A stretch of 64,000 bases of DNA from Micromonospora chokoriensis (GCF_000718555.1 NZ_JOAN01000032.1:1-64000); one strand, 5' to 3'; shown: positions 9,927 to 20,383, numbered from the stretch's first letter. Made by a program: numbers and translations. Notes: a model not told the origin generated them from the sequence alone.

Positions 9927-11045
9927 TCAGTTCTTGACCACCAGGCTGGGGTGGGCAGCCAGGTACGCGTCGGCACGGCCGGCGCGGAGTTCGGTGAGGA
10001 ACTTGCGACCCTCGGCGCTGAGCTGCTCGCCCTGGTAGGCGCTGCCCTTGCCGACACCTGAACCGGGCAGCCCGACCAGCGTGAAACGGTTCTCCGGCAG
10101 CCCACTCAGGGCGTACGCGATGTCGACGATCCGGCGTCCGCCCACGTAGACCAACGTGTCGCCAAGCGCGGAGACCACCTGGTCGACGCGCTCGGGTTGC
10201 TTGGCCAGGCCCTCGTCGAGGATCTTGCGGGTCATCGCCCGGATCAGCTGCTGCTGGTGACGCTGCCGCGCGTAGTCGCCGCCGGTGATGTAGCGCTGCC
10301 GCGCGTAGTCAAGCGCCTGCCAGCCGTTGAGGTGCTGGGTGCCCTTCTCGTAGACCTGCTGCGGCCCGGTGTACCCGCCCGGCGCGCTCTCCCGGTACTT
10401 GCCGTCCGGCCGGCGGTGCAGCGACTCGACCCGCTGGTCGACGTAGATGTCCACCCCGCCGAGGGCATTGACCAACCTGTCGAACCCGTTGAACGTGAGT
10501 ACCGCGCCAGCGTCGATGCGCAGCCCGGTGTAGCCACTGACCGTGCTGCGCAGCAGCTCGTACCCCTGGGCTGTGCTCGGCTGTTTGGGTTTGCCCGGCA
10601 CCCGGCTGCCGAAGCTCATCGCGTGCGTGAGCTTGGTCTTGCCGCCCTTGTAGCCGGCCTTCGGGAAGGCCGGGATGTCCACCAGCAGGTCACGGGGGAG
10701 CGAGAAGAGGTATGCCTGACCCAACCCCTTGGGCACGTGCAGCACCAGCACGGCGTCCGCGTGCGGCTCCCAGCCGGGCACGCTGACCCGGGTGTCCACA
10801 CCGACCAGCAGGAGGTTGAGCGGGCCGGTGATGTCCGCCCCCGGCGGCGGACCGCTGGGGCTCGGGGTCGGCGTGCCGACCGGCGACGGGGTCGGTGAGC
10901 CGGCCACCGGGGTGCCGCCCGGCTTGCTGTCGCCGGTCAACCGGGTGATCACCACCGCGCCGGCCGCGATCAGCGCGACGGCGGCGAGGGCCGTCAACCC
11001 CAGCAGCAGCCACCGTCGGCGCGGTGCCATCGACCCGAGAACCAT
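9927..11045 (-). CDS. LytR-CpsA-Psr (LCP) family protein
   Basis: This 372-residue protein starts at an ATG with GGAAGGA eight bases upstream. An N-terminal membrane helix (about residues 12-35) is followed by a Pro/Thr/Ser-rich spacer and an extracytoplasmic LCP domain. LCP hallmarks seen include LLVGVDTR, DAVLVLHV, FSLPRDLLVDIP and the late YARQRY...GGDYARQRHQQ segment. LCP enzymes transfer undecaprenyl-linked glycopolymers such as arabinogalactan- or teichoic-type polymers to peptidoglycan. The acceptor and donor here are not deducible. Confidence 0.93.
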   Translation of the reverse strand: MVLGSMAPRRRWLLLGLTALAAVALIAAGAVVITRLTGDSKPGGTPVAGSPTPSPVGTPTPSPSGPPPGADITGPLNLLLVGVDTRVSVPGWEPHADAVLVLHVPKGLGQAYLFSLPRDLLVDIPAFPKAGYKGGKTKLTHAMSFGSRVPGKPKQPSTAQGYELLRSTVSGYTGLRIDAGAVLTFNGFDRLVNALGGVDIYVDQRVESLHRRPDGKYRESAPGGYTGPQQVYEKGTQHLNGWQALDYARQRYITGGDYARQRHQQQLIRAMTRKILDEGLAKQPERVDQVVSALGDTLVYVGGRRIVDIAYALSGLPENRFTLVGLPGSGVGKGSAYQGEQLSAEGRKFLTELRAGRADAYLAAHPSLVVKN

Positions 11046-11190
11046 CCTGGATTCCTTCCACCCGTCTGGTGAACAACGCTCCGACGGGTGCTCCGGGTTC
11101 TGGCCGGGAGGCGCCGGGTCGGTCGGCCGGAGCATGATCGCGCGAAAAGTGCCGCTGGCGCGAGCGCTACTCGCGAGTAATGATGCCTCC

Positions 11191-12888
11191 ATGCGGTACG
11201 ACGTGGTCGTCATCGGGTCCGGCTTCGGTGGCAGCGTCACCGCGCTGCGCCTGGCCGAGAAGGGTTACTCGGTCGCGGTGCTGGAAGCTGGCCGCCGCTT
11301 CGCCGACGACGAGTTCCCGCAGACGTCCTGGCGGGCCCGCCGGTTCCTCTGGGCACCGAAGCTGGGCTGCTACGGCATCCAACGGCTCACCCTGCTCCGC
11401 CCGGCCGACCGGCGGTCCGGCGGCGGGGTGCTGGTGCTCTCCGGCGCCGGGGTGGGCGGCGGTTCGCTGGTCTACGCGAACACCCTCTACGAACCGCTGC
11501 CGGCCTTCTACACCGACCCGCAGTGGCGGGACATCACCGACTGGCGCGACGAGTTGGCCCGCCACTACGACCAGGCGAAACGGATGCTCGGCGTCACCAC
11601 GTACCCCGTGCACACCGGCGCGGACCGCGGCATGCGCGCAGTGGCCGAGCGGATGGGGGTGGGGCACACCTTCCACGCCACGCCGGTGGGCGTGCACATC
11701 GGCCGGCCCGGCCAGCGGGTCGCCGACCCGTACTTCGGTGGCGCCGGCCCGGAACGCACCGGCTGCCTGCACTGCGGCTCCTGCATGACCGGCTGCCGGC
11801 ACGGCGCGAAGAACACACTTGTCAAGAACTACCTCTGGCTCGCGGAACGGCTCGGGGTCACGGTCTGTGCGCTGACCACCGTGACCGCCGTCCGGCCCGC
11901 CGACGGCGGCGGGTACGAGGTGCACGCCGCGCGCACCGGCGCCTGGCTGCGCAAGGGCCGGCAGGTCGTCCACGCCGACCAGGTGGTCTTCGCCGCCGGG
12001 GCGCTGGGCACCCAGCGGCTGCTGCACGCGATGCGGGCCGACACCGCGCTACCCGGGCTCTCGCCCCGCCTCGGTGAGCTGACCCGGACCAACTCGGAGG
12101 CGATCCTCGGTGCCTCGGTGCCACGCCGACGAGCCCGCTCCGAGCGGTTGGACTACACCGAGGGGGTGGCCATCACCAGCTCGTTCCACCCCGACCCGCA
12201 GACCCACGTCGAGCCGGTCCGCTACGGGCGGGGCTCCAACGCGATGGGGCTGCTCCAGTCGCTGCTTGTCGACGGCGGCCCGCACCGGGTACGGCGCTGG
12301 CTGGGCAGCATCGTGCGACAGCCCCGGTTGGCCGCCCGGATGCTGTCGGTGCGCGGCTGGTCGGAGCGGACGGTGATCGCCCTGGTCATGCAGTCCGCGG
12401 ACAACTCGCTGACCACCCGTTGGCGACGTGGCCCGTTCGGCCGCCGGCTGGTCACCGGCCCGGGCCACGGCACGCCCAGCCCGACCTGGATCCCGGCCGG
12501 CAACACCGCTGCCCGCCTGCTCGCCGAGGAGATCGGCGGCACCCCGGGCGGCTCGCTCACCGAGCCGTTCGACATCCCGATGACCGCGCACATCCTGGGC
12601 GGGGCGGTCATCGGAGCTACCCCGGCCGACGGGGTGATCGACCCCTGGCACCGGGTGTACGGGCACGCCGGGCTGCACGTGGTCGACGGCGCTGCGGTCT
12701 CAGCCAACCTCGGCGTGAACCCGTCATTGACGATCACCGCGCAGGCGGAACGAGCGATGTCGTTCTGGCCCAACCGGGGCGAGCCGGACCCCCGTCCGGC
12801 GCTCGGCTCCCCGTACCGTCGGCTCGCAGCCGTGCCCCCGCACCACCCGGCGGTCCCGGCGGACGCCCCGGGCGCGCTGCGTTACTGA
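11191..12888 (+). CDS. GMC-family FAD oxidoreductase (ChoD-like)
   Basis: This 565-residue flavoprotein begins at the ATG that puts the FAD-binding VVVIGSGFGG at residues 5-14. GAGVGGGSLVYANTL and the C-terminal HILGGAVIG...VDGAAVSANLGVNPSLTITAQAER are typical of the cholesterol-oxidase/GMC family. An unusual cysteine cluster C192-x2-C195-x2-C198-x3-C202 looks like a ferredoxin-type site. The location near guaB/guaB3/guaA mirrors choD (Rv3409c) of mycobacteria, whose substrate is itself disputed. The ribosome-binding site is weak, so the start is less certain than the frame. Confidence 0.88.
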   Translation: MRYDVVVIGSGFGGSVTALRLAEKGYSVAVLEAGRRFADDEFPQTSWRARRFLWAPKLGCYGIQRLTLLRPADRRSGGGVLVLSGAGVGGGSLVYANTLYEPLPAFYTDPQWRDITDWRDELARHYDQAKRMLGVTTYPVHTGADRGMRAVAERMGVGHTFHATPVGVHIGRPGQRVADPYFGGAGPERTGCLHCGSCMTGCRHGAKNTLVKNYLWLAERLGVTVCALTTVTAVRPADGGGYEVHAARTGAWLRKGRQVVHADQVVFAAGALGTQRLLHAMRADTALPGLSPRLGELTRTNSEAILGASVPRRRARSERLDYTEGVAITSSFHPDPQTHVEPVRYGRGSNAMGLLQSLLVDGGPHRVRRWLGSIVRQPRLAARMLSVRGWSERTVIALVMQSADNSLTTRWRRGPFGRRLVTGPGHGTPSPTWIPAGNTAARLLAEEIGGTPGGSLTEPFDIPMTAHILGGAVIGATPADGVIDPWHRVYGHAGLHVVDGAAVSANLGVNPSLTITAQAERAMSFWPNRGEPDPRPALGSPYRRLAAVPPHHPAVPADAPGALRY

Positions 12889-12954
12889 ACCCCGCCGCCG
12901 TCAACGGCGAGCCGGTGCCGGTGGCGGCCGTGACTGTCGGTAGGCTTCGTGCAC

Positions 12955-14514
<1,560 letters not shown>

Positions 14515-14518
14515 CCGC

Positions 14519-14887
14519 TCAGCCGGCCGGCGGCGTACTGAGCGGGGTCGTCGGCGGGTAGGGCTGCGTCGGGGCGTACCCCGGCTGTGGCCCGCCCGGC
14601 GCGGGCCCGGCGGTGGGCGGCGGGCCGTGCTGCGGCGCGACGCCCGCGGCGTGCGGCCAGGCCGGCGCGCCGGTCGGCTCCTCCGGCATCAGGAACCACA
14701 TGATCGGGTACGCGAACAGCGCGAGCCCGCCGGTGAGCAGGCCGGTGACCGCGAAGGCCACCCGGACCAGGGTGGGGTCGACGGCGAAGTAGCGGCCGAC
14801 GCCGCTGGCAACCCCCGCGACCATGCGGTCGGTGGTGGGTCGCCGAAGCTGCTTGTACGGGGCGTGGGGAGCGGTGGTCGATGTCAT
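14519..14887 (-). CDS. Small PspC-domain membrane protein
   Basis: The protein has 122 residues; the ATG at 14887 follows GTGGAGG. A PspC domain (RPTTDRMVAGVASGVGRYF, then a hydrophobic segment) occupies about residues 8-70. The tail is Pro/Gly/Ala-rich and low in complexity. PspC proteins are inner-membrane envelope-stress components. It is the smallest of three PspC-containing proteins in the window and converges on guaA with a 7-bp gap. Confidence 0.85.
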   Translation of the reverse strand: MTSTTAPHAPYKQLRRPTTDRMVAGVASGVGRYFAVDPTLVRVAFAVTGLLTGGLALFAYPIMWFLMPEEPTGAPAWPHAAGVAPQHGPPPTAGPAPGGPQPGYAPTQPYPPTTPLSTPPAG

Positions 14888-15030
14888 GCCTCCACGGTCC
14901 GCGCTGGTGCCCGGCCCGCCCTCGGTGACCGCCCGGATCCTTACCCTGACCAATCCCTGACCGGGGTCAGACAGTCAGGAATCCGACTCTTTTCCGTCCC
15001 GGTAACCCGGCCCGGGGAGAATTTGCTTCC

Positions 15031-15981
15031 GTGACCACCTTGCTGAAGCCGCTCCGCAGGATCGCGGCATACGGAGTTTGTGCTGATTCAAGCGGCCGAA
15101 TCCTGCTGGTCCGCGCCTCGGAGCGCTCCGGCACCCCCGGCGCGTGGTCGTTGCCCGGTGGGGCGGTCGACCACGGCGAGGACCCCAACCACACGGTCGT
15201 CCGCGAGACCGCCGCCGAGACCGGCCTCTCGGTCGCCGTCTCCGGCCTCGCCGACGTGCTCGCCGACATGCGGGCACTCCCGGATCGCGGCATCACCATC
15301 CACACCGACCGCCTGATCTACCGGGTGGCGGTGCGGGGCGGCACCCTCGCCGACCGGGTCGGCGAGCGCCCCACCGACCTGGCCCGGTGGTACACCCTCG
15401 ACGAGGCGCGCGAGCTGCCGCTGCGCTCGTTCACCGCACGTGCCCTCGGGCTGCCCGCCTCCTCGGCCGACGTGGTGCCCGACGAGGCACCCGAGTTCCC
15501 CTCCTTCTACGCCGTGCCCGGCCCCGACGGGCTGCACCGGGCCCAGCGCTTCGCCGCGTACGCGGTCTGCACCGACCCCGCCGGCCGGGTGCTGCTCACC
15601 CGCATCTCCGACGGCTACCCCGGCGCCGGCTGCTGGCACCTGCCCGGCGGCGGCACCGACTACGGCGAGCAGCCCGGCGCGGCACTCATCCGCGAGTTGG
15701 TCGAGGAGACCGGCCAGGCCGGCCGCCTTGTCGAGCTGCTCGGCGTCGCCAGCCACCGCGACGCCGCCTCCCTCGGCCCCGAGGGTTACCCGATCGACTG
15801 GCACGGCGTACGCGCCTTCTACCGGGTGGTCGTCGACCAGCCCAACCCACTGACCGTTGCCGACGTGGGCGGCTCCACCTGCGAGGCCCGCTGGTTCGCC
15901 CGTGAGGAGTTGGGCGCTCTCCCCAGCGACCGCCTCACCGAGGTGACCGCCGAAGCAGTCCAAGCAGCCCAACTCACCTGA
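15031..15981 (+). CDS. Tandem double-Nudix hydrolase, paralogue 1
   Basis: This 316-residue protein has two Nudix domains. The first box (44-66) is G44-x5-E50-x7-R58-E59-TAAETG, with Ala62 replacing the first catalytic Glu of the EE pair. The second box (207-229) is canonical, ending RELVEETG. Nudix enzymes cleave nucleoside diphosphates linked to X; the substrate is unknown. It starts at a GTG. A same-length paralogue lies 675 bp downstream. Catalysis probably rests in domain 2. Confidence 0.9.
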   Translation: MTTLLKPLRRIAAYGVCADSSGRILLVRASERSGTPGAWSLPGGAVDHGEDPNHTVVRETAAETGLSVAVSGLADVLADMRALPDRGITIHTDRLIYRVAVRGGTLADRVGERPTDLARWYTLDEARELPLRSFTARALGLPASSADVVPDEAPEFPSFYAVPGPDGLHRAQRFAAYAVCTDPAGRVLLTRISDGYPGAGCWHLPGGGTDYGEQPGAALIRELVEETGQAGRLVELLGVASHRDAASLGPEGYPIDWHGVRAFYRVVVDQPNPLTVADVGGSTCEARWFAREELGALPSDRLTEVTAEAVQAAQLT

Positions 15982-16060
15982 CCGTGCCTCACCTGACCGT
16001 GCCTCGCGGCCCGTGCCTCGCGTCCCGCGTCCTACGCCAAGATCGTGCTCGATCCTTGAC

Positions 16061-16277
16061 GTCAACACCGTTGCGTTAGGGCGCAGGGCGGGTCCGGCAA
16101 GCACTGCCGAGACGTATTGCGCCAAGGGGGTCGCGTCGATCTTTCAGTTTCAGTGGTCGACATGGAGTGGGATGCCCCTTATGTCGGTACAGAAAGTGCA
16201 AGATCGCGGAGCAGGGCAGTCCAATCCCGTCGATCAAGGAGTTGAACGGCCACTCCGTCTGACGCAACGGTGTTGAC
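16061..16277. repeat. MITE-like element with 16-bp perfect terminal inverted repeats
   Basis: GTCAACACCGTTGCGT (16061-16076) and its exact complement (16262-16277) bound 217 bp. Inside, 16131-16210 is a second, imperfect palindrome (CGATCTTT.CA.TTTC...GTCGACAT against ATGTCGGTACAGAAAGTGCAAGATCG). No transposase fragment is seen. Size, terminal repeats and lack of coding fit a non-autonomous MITE; mobility is inference. Confidence 0.6.
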
Positions 16278-16300
16278 CAGGATTTAGTGGCCTCTGCTCT

Positions 16301-16379
16301 GTGATCCACTCGGATTCCTTGGATTCGCGGTATCCCGGACGGTGGGATGCCGCGCCTTCCGTGAACCCGAGTGGATCAC
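16301..16379. repeat. Nested palindromic repeat, family B copy 2
   Basis: The outer arms GTGATCCACTCGG (16301-16313) and CCGAGTGGATCAC (16367-16379) are perfect. The inner arms GCGGTATCCC (16327-16336) and GGGATGCCGC (16343-16352) pair with one wobble. It shares its outer and inner motifs with 597-673. Confidence 0.75.
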
Positions 16380-16565
16380 TGTTCGTCTCGACCGCCCGCG
16401 ACGCGGATGCACTTCACAATGAGGGCTGATCGAGTGGGGTGGACGCGCAGGCGACCGGGCACAACTGACTTTAATGGGCTAAAACGGTCTTAGTCGAAGG
16501 TCGGTCACTTTGGGCGCGGGGCGCCTCGGCTCGGCAGCTCTGCGGGTTTCCCGTACGCCGCTTCG

Positions 16566-16627
16566 CGTTGATCATGAAGTTATTGTCAGGTCGCGCGAGA
16601 TGGACGGCGGTAACTTCATGATCAACG
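16566..16627. repeat. Dispersed palindrome, family A copy 1
   Basis: CGTTGATCATGAAGTTA (16566-16582) pairs perfectly with 16611-16627 across a ~28-nt loop. The core TGATCATGAAGTT recurs at 44471-44532 and 52890-52950. Here it lies 29 bp upstream of the second Nudix gene, so it could act on its transcript leader. Confidence 0.8.
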
Positions 16628-16656
16628 GGTCTGGGTCGAACGGGGAGTGAGCAAGG

Positions 16657-17607
16657 GTGCAGCTTGCGCGGCTGGTCGGGGCTTATGGGCTTCTGTGGGA
16701 TTCGGACCGGGTCTTGGTGGTTCAGGACGGGGCGGAGGGGGAGTTTCCTGGCGTTTGGCGCTTGCCGGGCGGTGCCGTCGCGCACGCTGAGCACCCGGAG
16801 CGCGCCGTGGTCCGCGAGGTCGCCGCGCAGACCGGGCTGACTGTGGCGGTGAGTCGACTGTGCGGGGTGGTCGCGGACGTGGTCACCGATCCGGAGGACA
16901 ACGTCGCACTGCACACCGACCGGCTGTTGTTCGAGCTCAGCATGCCCGAGAGCGCACTCTCCGAGAGCGCACTGTCCGAGGGTGGGCGGGCCGAGGGTGG
17001 GCTGCGGGGCTGCGGACGTGGTCTGGTTGCTCGGGCTTGCTGGCTTTCGCTGGCGGAGGTGGCGCAGTTGTCGCTGACTCCGTTCACCGCCGAGGTGCTC
17101 GGCTTGCCGGTCACTTCGCTGCCGCCCGGAACGCGCCGGCCGCGTGGCCCGGTTCCGCCGCCGCACCCCGACCGCCGGCTGCGTTTCGGGGCGTACGGGC
17201 TGGTCACCGACCCTGCCGGGCGGATCCTGCTCACCCAGATCGCGGAGGGTTATCCGGGGGCTGGCCTGTGGCATCTGCCCGGCGGTGGCACCGATCACGG
17301 CGAGCAGCCGGCCACCGGGCTGCTCCGGGAGTTGATCGAGGAGGGCGGTCAGGTGGGCCGGGTCGTGGAGCTTCTTGGTGTCAACAACCTGCACAATCCC
17401 GCCGCACTCGGCCCGGAGGGGCGTCCGCTGGACTGGCATGGCGTACGGGTGATCTATCGGGTGCTGGTGGACGTACCTACTGACGCGGTGGTCACCGAAT
17501 CCGCCGGAGGTTCGACGGTACGGGCTGGGTGGTTCACCCGCGCTGAGGTCGTTGACCTGCCGTTGAGCGACATCGCGGCCTTGGCAATAGGACAGAGTGG
17601 CCGATAG
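16657..17607 (+). CDS. Tandem double-Nudix protein, paralogue 2
   Basis: This 316-residue protein is equal in length to the upstream paralogue; GGGGAG precedes the GTG start. The first Nudix box (39-61) is degenerate, REVAAQTG, with A57-Q58 replacing the catalytic EE. The second box (210-232) keeps RELIEEGG and should be active. A short tandem repeat encodes ESALSESALSE near residues 98-108 between the domains. Base usage includes more A/T-ending codons than its neighbour. The function of the first domain may be structural or regulatory. Confidence 0.88.
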   Translation: MQLARLVGAYGLLWDSDRVLVVQDGAEGEFPGVWRLPGGAVAHAEHPERAVVREVAAQTGLTVAVSRLCGVVADVVTDPEDNVALHTDRLLFELSMPESALSESALSEGGRAEGGLRGCGRGLVARACWLSLAEVAQLSLTPFTAEVLGLPVTSLPPGTRRPRGPVPPPHPDRRLRFGAYGLVTDPAGRILLTQIAEGYPGAGLWHLPGGGTDHGEQPATGLLRELIEEGGQVGRVVELLGVNNLHNPAALGPEGRPLDWHGVRVIYRVLVDVPTDAVVTESAGGSTVRAGWFTRAEVVDLPLSDIAALAIGQSGR

Positions 17608-17877
17608 CGCCCCGCTCGGTGAGCCGAGATGGGGACCCTCCGGTACAGTCAATGGCGGGAATGGTGGAGGAAACGGGCGATGGGGCCCGGGATGGGAACA
17701 AACGAGCGGTTCGAGCGGTTTAAGCCAGATATAAGTACCGCCGGCAGCTATCGCCAAGCCATGTTCCCCTATGCGATGGTGTACTCCGCAAAACGGCTGC
17801 CGGGCCATGCAAGGTCCGGCACGAGACAGCCGGACACCCGCCAGACGGCGGCCAGCAGATCCGGTGATGGAGGAAAC

Positions 17878-18903
17878 GTGCCGAGAGCCCCATGGCGCCG
17901 GCGTCGTACTACTGACAGTCCGCGCCCCGCAGGGCGTCGCTGGGCGGGCCGGTTGCGCCGCAGCAGCACGTTCGCCCGCCAGGTGCTGTTGGTCCGGGTC
18001 GGTCGCCGCGACGGCGACCTGCACACGACCGACCTGGCCCCGACCGAGCACCGGTACGCCGACCGGCAGCGCCGTCGCTACGGCCTGGACCGGCTCAGCC
18101 GGCCGACACTGGGAGTGGACCCGACACTGAGTGTGGACCGAGCGGATATCGAAGCAGTCATGCCGGTCAGCCCGGCGATGCCGCCGATGGCGCAGCCCGA
18201 CGAGGCCCGGTCGATCCCGCTGCTCCCCGGCGAGCGCACCATCGCGCGCCGGATGAAGTTCGGCCTGGTCAACGCCTGCACGCTGGCTAGCCTGATGCTC
18301 GGCATGCTGGCCATCTTCCTGGCCATGCAGGGCGAGGTGCGCGTCGCCGCGTTCTGCCTGATCGCCTGCGTCGGCTTCGACGGTCTGGACGGCGCGCTGG
18401 CCCGACGGCTCGGCGTGGCCAGCCCGTTCGGCGCGCAGATGGACTCGCTGGCCGACATGTGCTCGTTCGGTCTCGCCGCGCCGGTCGTGGTCTATGCCTC
18501 GCTCGCCGGTTCCGTCTCCACGGCTGCGGCGGCGGTGGCGTGCGCGCTGGTCGCGGCGTGTGCCGCGATTCGACTGGCCCGCTTCAACGTCTCGCCGAAG
18601 GACGGCCGATTCTTCTGCGGGGTGCCCACCACCATGGCGGCCGCGGTGCTCGCCGTGACCGTGGCGATCGGCCTGCCGGTGCCCGGCGCCGTGCTGGTCG
18701 CCGGGGTGGCGCTGCTGGCCTTCGCAATGGTGTCGAGCTTCCCGTACGCCAAGCTCGCCCGTCTGGTGAAGCTGCCGGCGTGGCTCTGGTTGGCCCCGGT
18801 GATCGGCGCGCTGGTCGACATCCGGCTGACGTTCGCCCTGATCGTGGTGGGCTACCTGGTCAGCGGGCCGGTTCTCTGGCTGCGGCAACGTCGTACCGCC
18901 TGA
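17878..18903 (+). CDS. pssA: CDP-diacylglycerol-serine O-phosphatidyltransferase
   Basis: The CDP-alcohol phosphatidyltransferase signature D-G-x2-A-R-x8-G-x3-D-x3-D runs from D171 to D193, followed by several hydrophobic helices. The product phosphatidylserine would be decarboxylated by Psd, encoded convergently next door. The GTG at 17878 has a strong GGAGGAAAC, giving 341 residues with a basic ~100-residue N-terminal extension. An ATG at 18160 would give a more typical 247-residue enzyme but has a poor ribosome-binding site. The function is firm and the start uncertain. Confidence 0.9.
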   Translation: MPRAPWRRRRTTDSPRPAGRRWAGRLRRSSTFARQVLLVRVGRRDGDLHTTDLAPTEHRYADRQRRRYGLDRLSRPTLGVDPTLSVDRADIEAVMPVSPAMPPMAQPDEARSIPLLPGERTIARRMKFGLVNACTLASLMLGMLAIFLAMQGEVRVAAFCLIACVGFDGLDGALARRLGVASPFGAQMDSLADMCSFGLAAPVVVYASLAGSVSTAAAAVACALVAACAAIRLARFNVSPKDGRFFCGVPTTMAAAVLAVTVAIGLPVPGAVLVAGVALLAFAMVSSFPYAKLARLVKLPAWLWLAPVIGALVDIRLTFALIVVGYLVSGPVLWLRQRRTA

Positions 18904-18915
18904 GCTGAGCAGACA

Positions 18916-18948
18916 GAACGGGGCGCCGCGGACAGCGGCGCCCCGTTC
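18916..18948. terminator. Bidirectional terminator between pssA and psd
   Basis: A perfect 14-bp inverted repeat (GAACGGGGCGCCGC, 18916-18929, against 18935-18948) with a 5-nt loop lies between convergent genes. Confidence 0.85.
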
Positions 18949-18960
18949 GTCGTTTACGGG

Positions 18961-20214
18961 TCAGCGCCAGCGGGCGATGACCGTGGACCCACCGACCACC
19001 TTGTCGCCCGGCCCGACCAGCGGGTCCGCGGCCTCGGCTGGCAGGTAGACGTCGGTCCGGGAGCCGAACCGGATCAGACCGAAACGCTCGCCCTTGGCCA
19101 GCAGCGCGCCGATCGGCGCGCGCTGCACGATCCGGCGGGCGATCAGCCCGGTGCGCTGCGCGACCACCACCGTGCCGCGGGTGGTGTCCAGCACGGTGTA
19201 CGCCGCGACGTTGTGTTCGGCGTCCGGCTTCATCGCGTTGACGAAGCCACCGTCGGCGACGAAGTAGTCGACCACCTTGCCGGCGACCGGTGCGCGGTTG
19301 ACGTGCACGTCCAGCACCGACAGGAACACCGCGATCCGCAGCCACTCGCCGTCGCCGAAGCGTTCGTCGTGCAGCCGCTGCACCGACAGGACCTTCCCGT
19401 CCGCGCTGGCGACCACGGCGCTCGGGTCCTCCGGTACGTCCCGCTCGGGGTCCCGGAAGAACGCGGCGACCGGCCCGGCGGCCAGTGCCGGCAGCAGCCA
19501 CAGCTTGGACGACGGACGCGCCACCCGGGCCAATGCCGCGAGGCCCAGCGCGATGCCCGCAGCCGCCACGCCGTTGGAGTCGATGTGCATACCCCGGGTC
19601 AGCGGCACACTCGACGGCCGGTACGCGGGGGCCAGGGTCTCGGCCGTGGCGGGGCTGGCCGGGGTGAACCGCAGTCGGTAGACGCGCACCGGCGGCGAGT
19701 TGCGCAGCACCAGGTCGGAGCCGACGCCGTAGAGGGCGTCCTGGCGGGCCAGCTCGGCGTCGGCGCCGTCGGTCCGGCCGGGCGTGGCGACGGTCGCCAC
19801 GCTCAGCACCGCGCCGTCGGACAGGTACTTGGCCAAACCCTCGATGCCGCTGCGGGTCGCCTCGGCGGTGCCGGTGAACACCTCGCCAGCGACGACGACC
19901 CCGGCGACTTCGGCTTCGGCCAGCGAGTCGACGACGCTCACCCGGTCGGCGACCCAGCGGCCCTGGGCGGTGACGTGCTCGCGCAGCGCCGCAGCGCCGA
20001 ACGGCTCGGCGGGGACCACGGTGAGCCGGTCACCGGGGAGCAGCGCCTCGACCGCAGCGGCCAGCACCGCGGAGTCGGGGCTCACCCCGACCAGCAGGGC
20101 GGCCTTGGCGTCGTTGATTCGGGCCAGCTCGGCGACGAGGGTACGGGCGGCTCGCTCGCCGATGCGGACCGGACCGGACCGACCGGTGGTACGCACGGCG
20201 GGGGACTGGGTCAT
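18961..20214 (-). CDS. psd: Phosphatidylserine decarboxylase with N-terminal extension
   Basis: This 417-residue proenzyme turns phosphatidylserine into phosphatidylethanolamine at the membrane. The C-terminal ~215 residues are the short-type PSD: AFFRDPERDVP, VFLSVLDVHVNRAP, and the self-cleavage site RFGSRTDVYLP, where S385 would become the pyruvoyl group of a 33-residue alpha chain. The first ~190 residues are an extra alpha/beta domain resembling a degenerate Rossmann-type methyltransferase (LLVGVSPDSAVLAAAVEALL, TVVPAEPF). Short PSDs are normally ~200-240 residues. AGGAG precedes the ATG. It lies last in a leftward run with two membrane proteins. Confidence 0.93.
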   Translation of the reverse strand: MTQSPAVRTTGRSGPVRIGERAARTLVAELARINDAKAALLVGVSPDSAVLAAAVEALLPGDRLTVVPAEPFGAAALREHVTAQGRWVADRVSVVDSLAEAEVAGVVVAGEVFTGTAEATRSGIEGLAKYLSDGAVLSVATVATPGRTDGADAELARQDALYGVGSDLVLRNSPPVRVYRLRFTPASPATAETLAPAYRPSSVPLTRGMHIDSNGVAAAGIALGLAALARVARPSSKLWLLPALAAGPVAAFFRDPERDVPEDPSAVVASADGKVLSVQRLHDERFGDGEWLRIAVFLSVLDVHVNRAPVAGKVVDYFVADGGFVNAMKPDAEHNVAAYTVLDTTRGTVVVAQRTGLIARRIVQRAPIGALLAKGERFGLIRFGSRTDVYLPAEAADPLVGPGDKVVGGSTVIARWR

Positions 20215-20383
20215 GTCGGGCGGGCTCCTGACGGGGGTAGAGACGGGAATCGCGGCGGGACCGCCATGGGCGGGACGGGCCGGCCGGCAGAGGCGAGATC
20301 TCCACCGGCCAGCATATGCGTCCCTCCGCGCCGGCCGCACCGCCGTGGCGATGCGGTGGACCGACGCTGCCAGGCACCCGAGG

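Larger units (their letters stand above)
15982..16656. other. 675-bp intergenic region packed with palindromic elements
   Basis: No gene is supported here. The gap holds a 217-bp element with terminal inverted repeats (16061-16277), a family B palindrome (16301-16379) and a family A palindrome (16566-16627), nearly end to end. Short GTGCCTC repeats also occur at about 15983-16019. Confidence 0.75.

Noticed and set aside
16013..16309. Small frames on both strands within the palindromic gap after Nudix gene 1
   Set aside because: They lie inside inverted repeats, have no ribosome-binding site and show no protein family.
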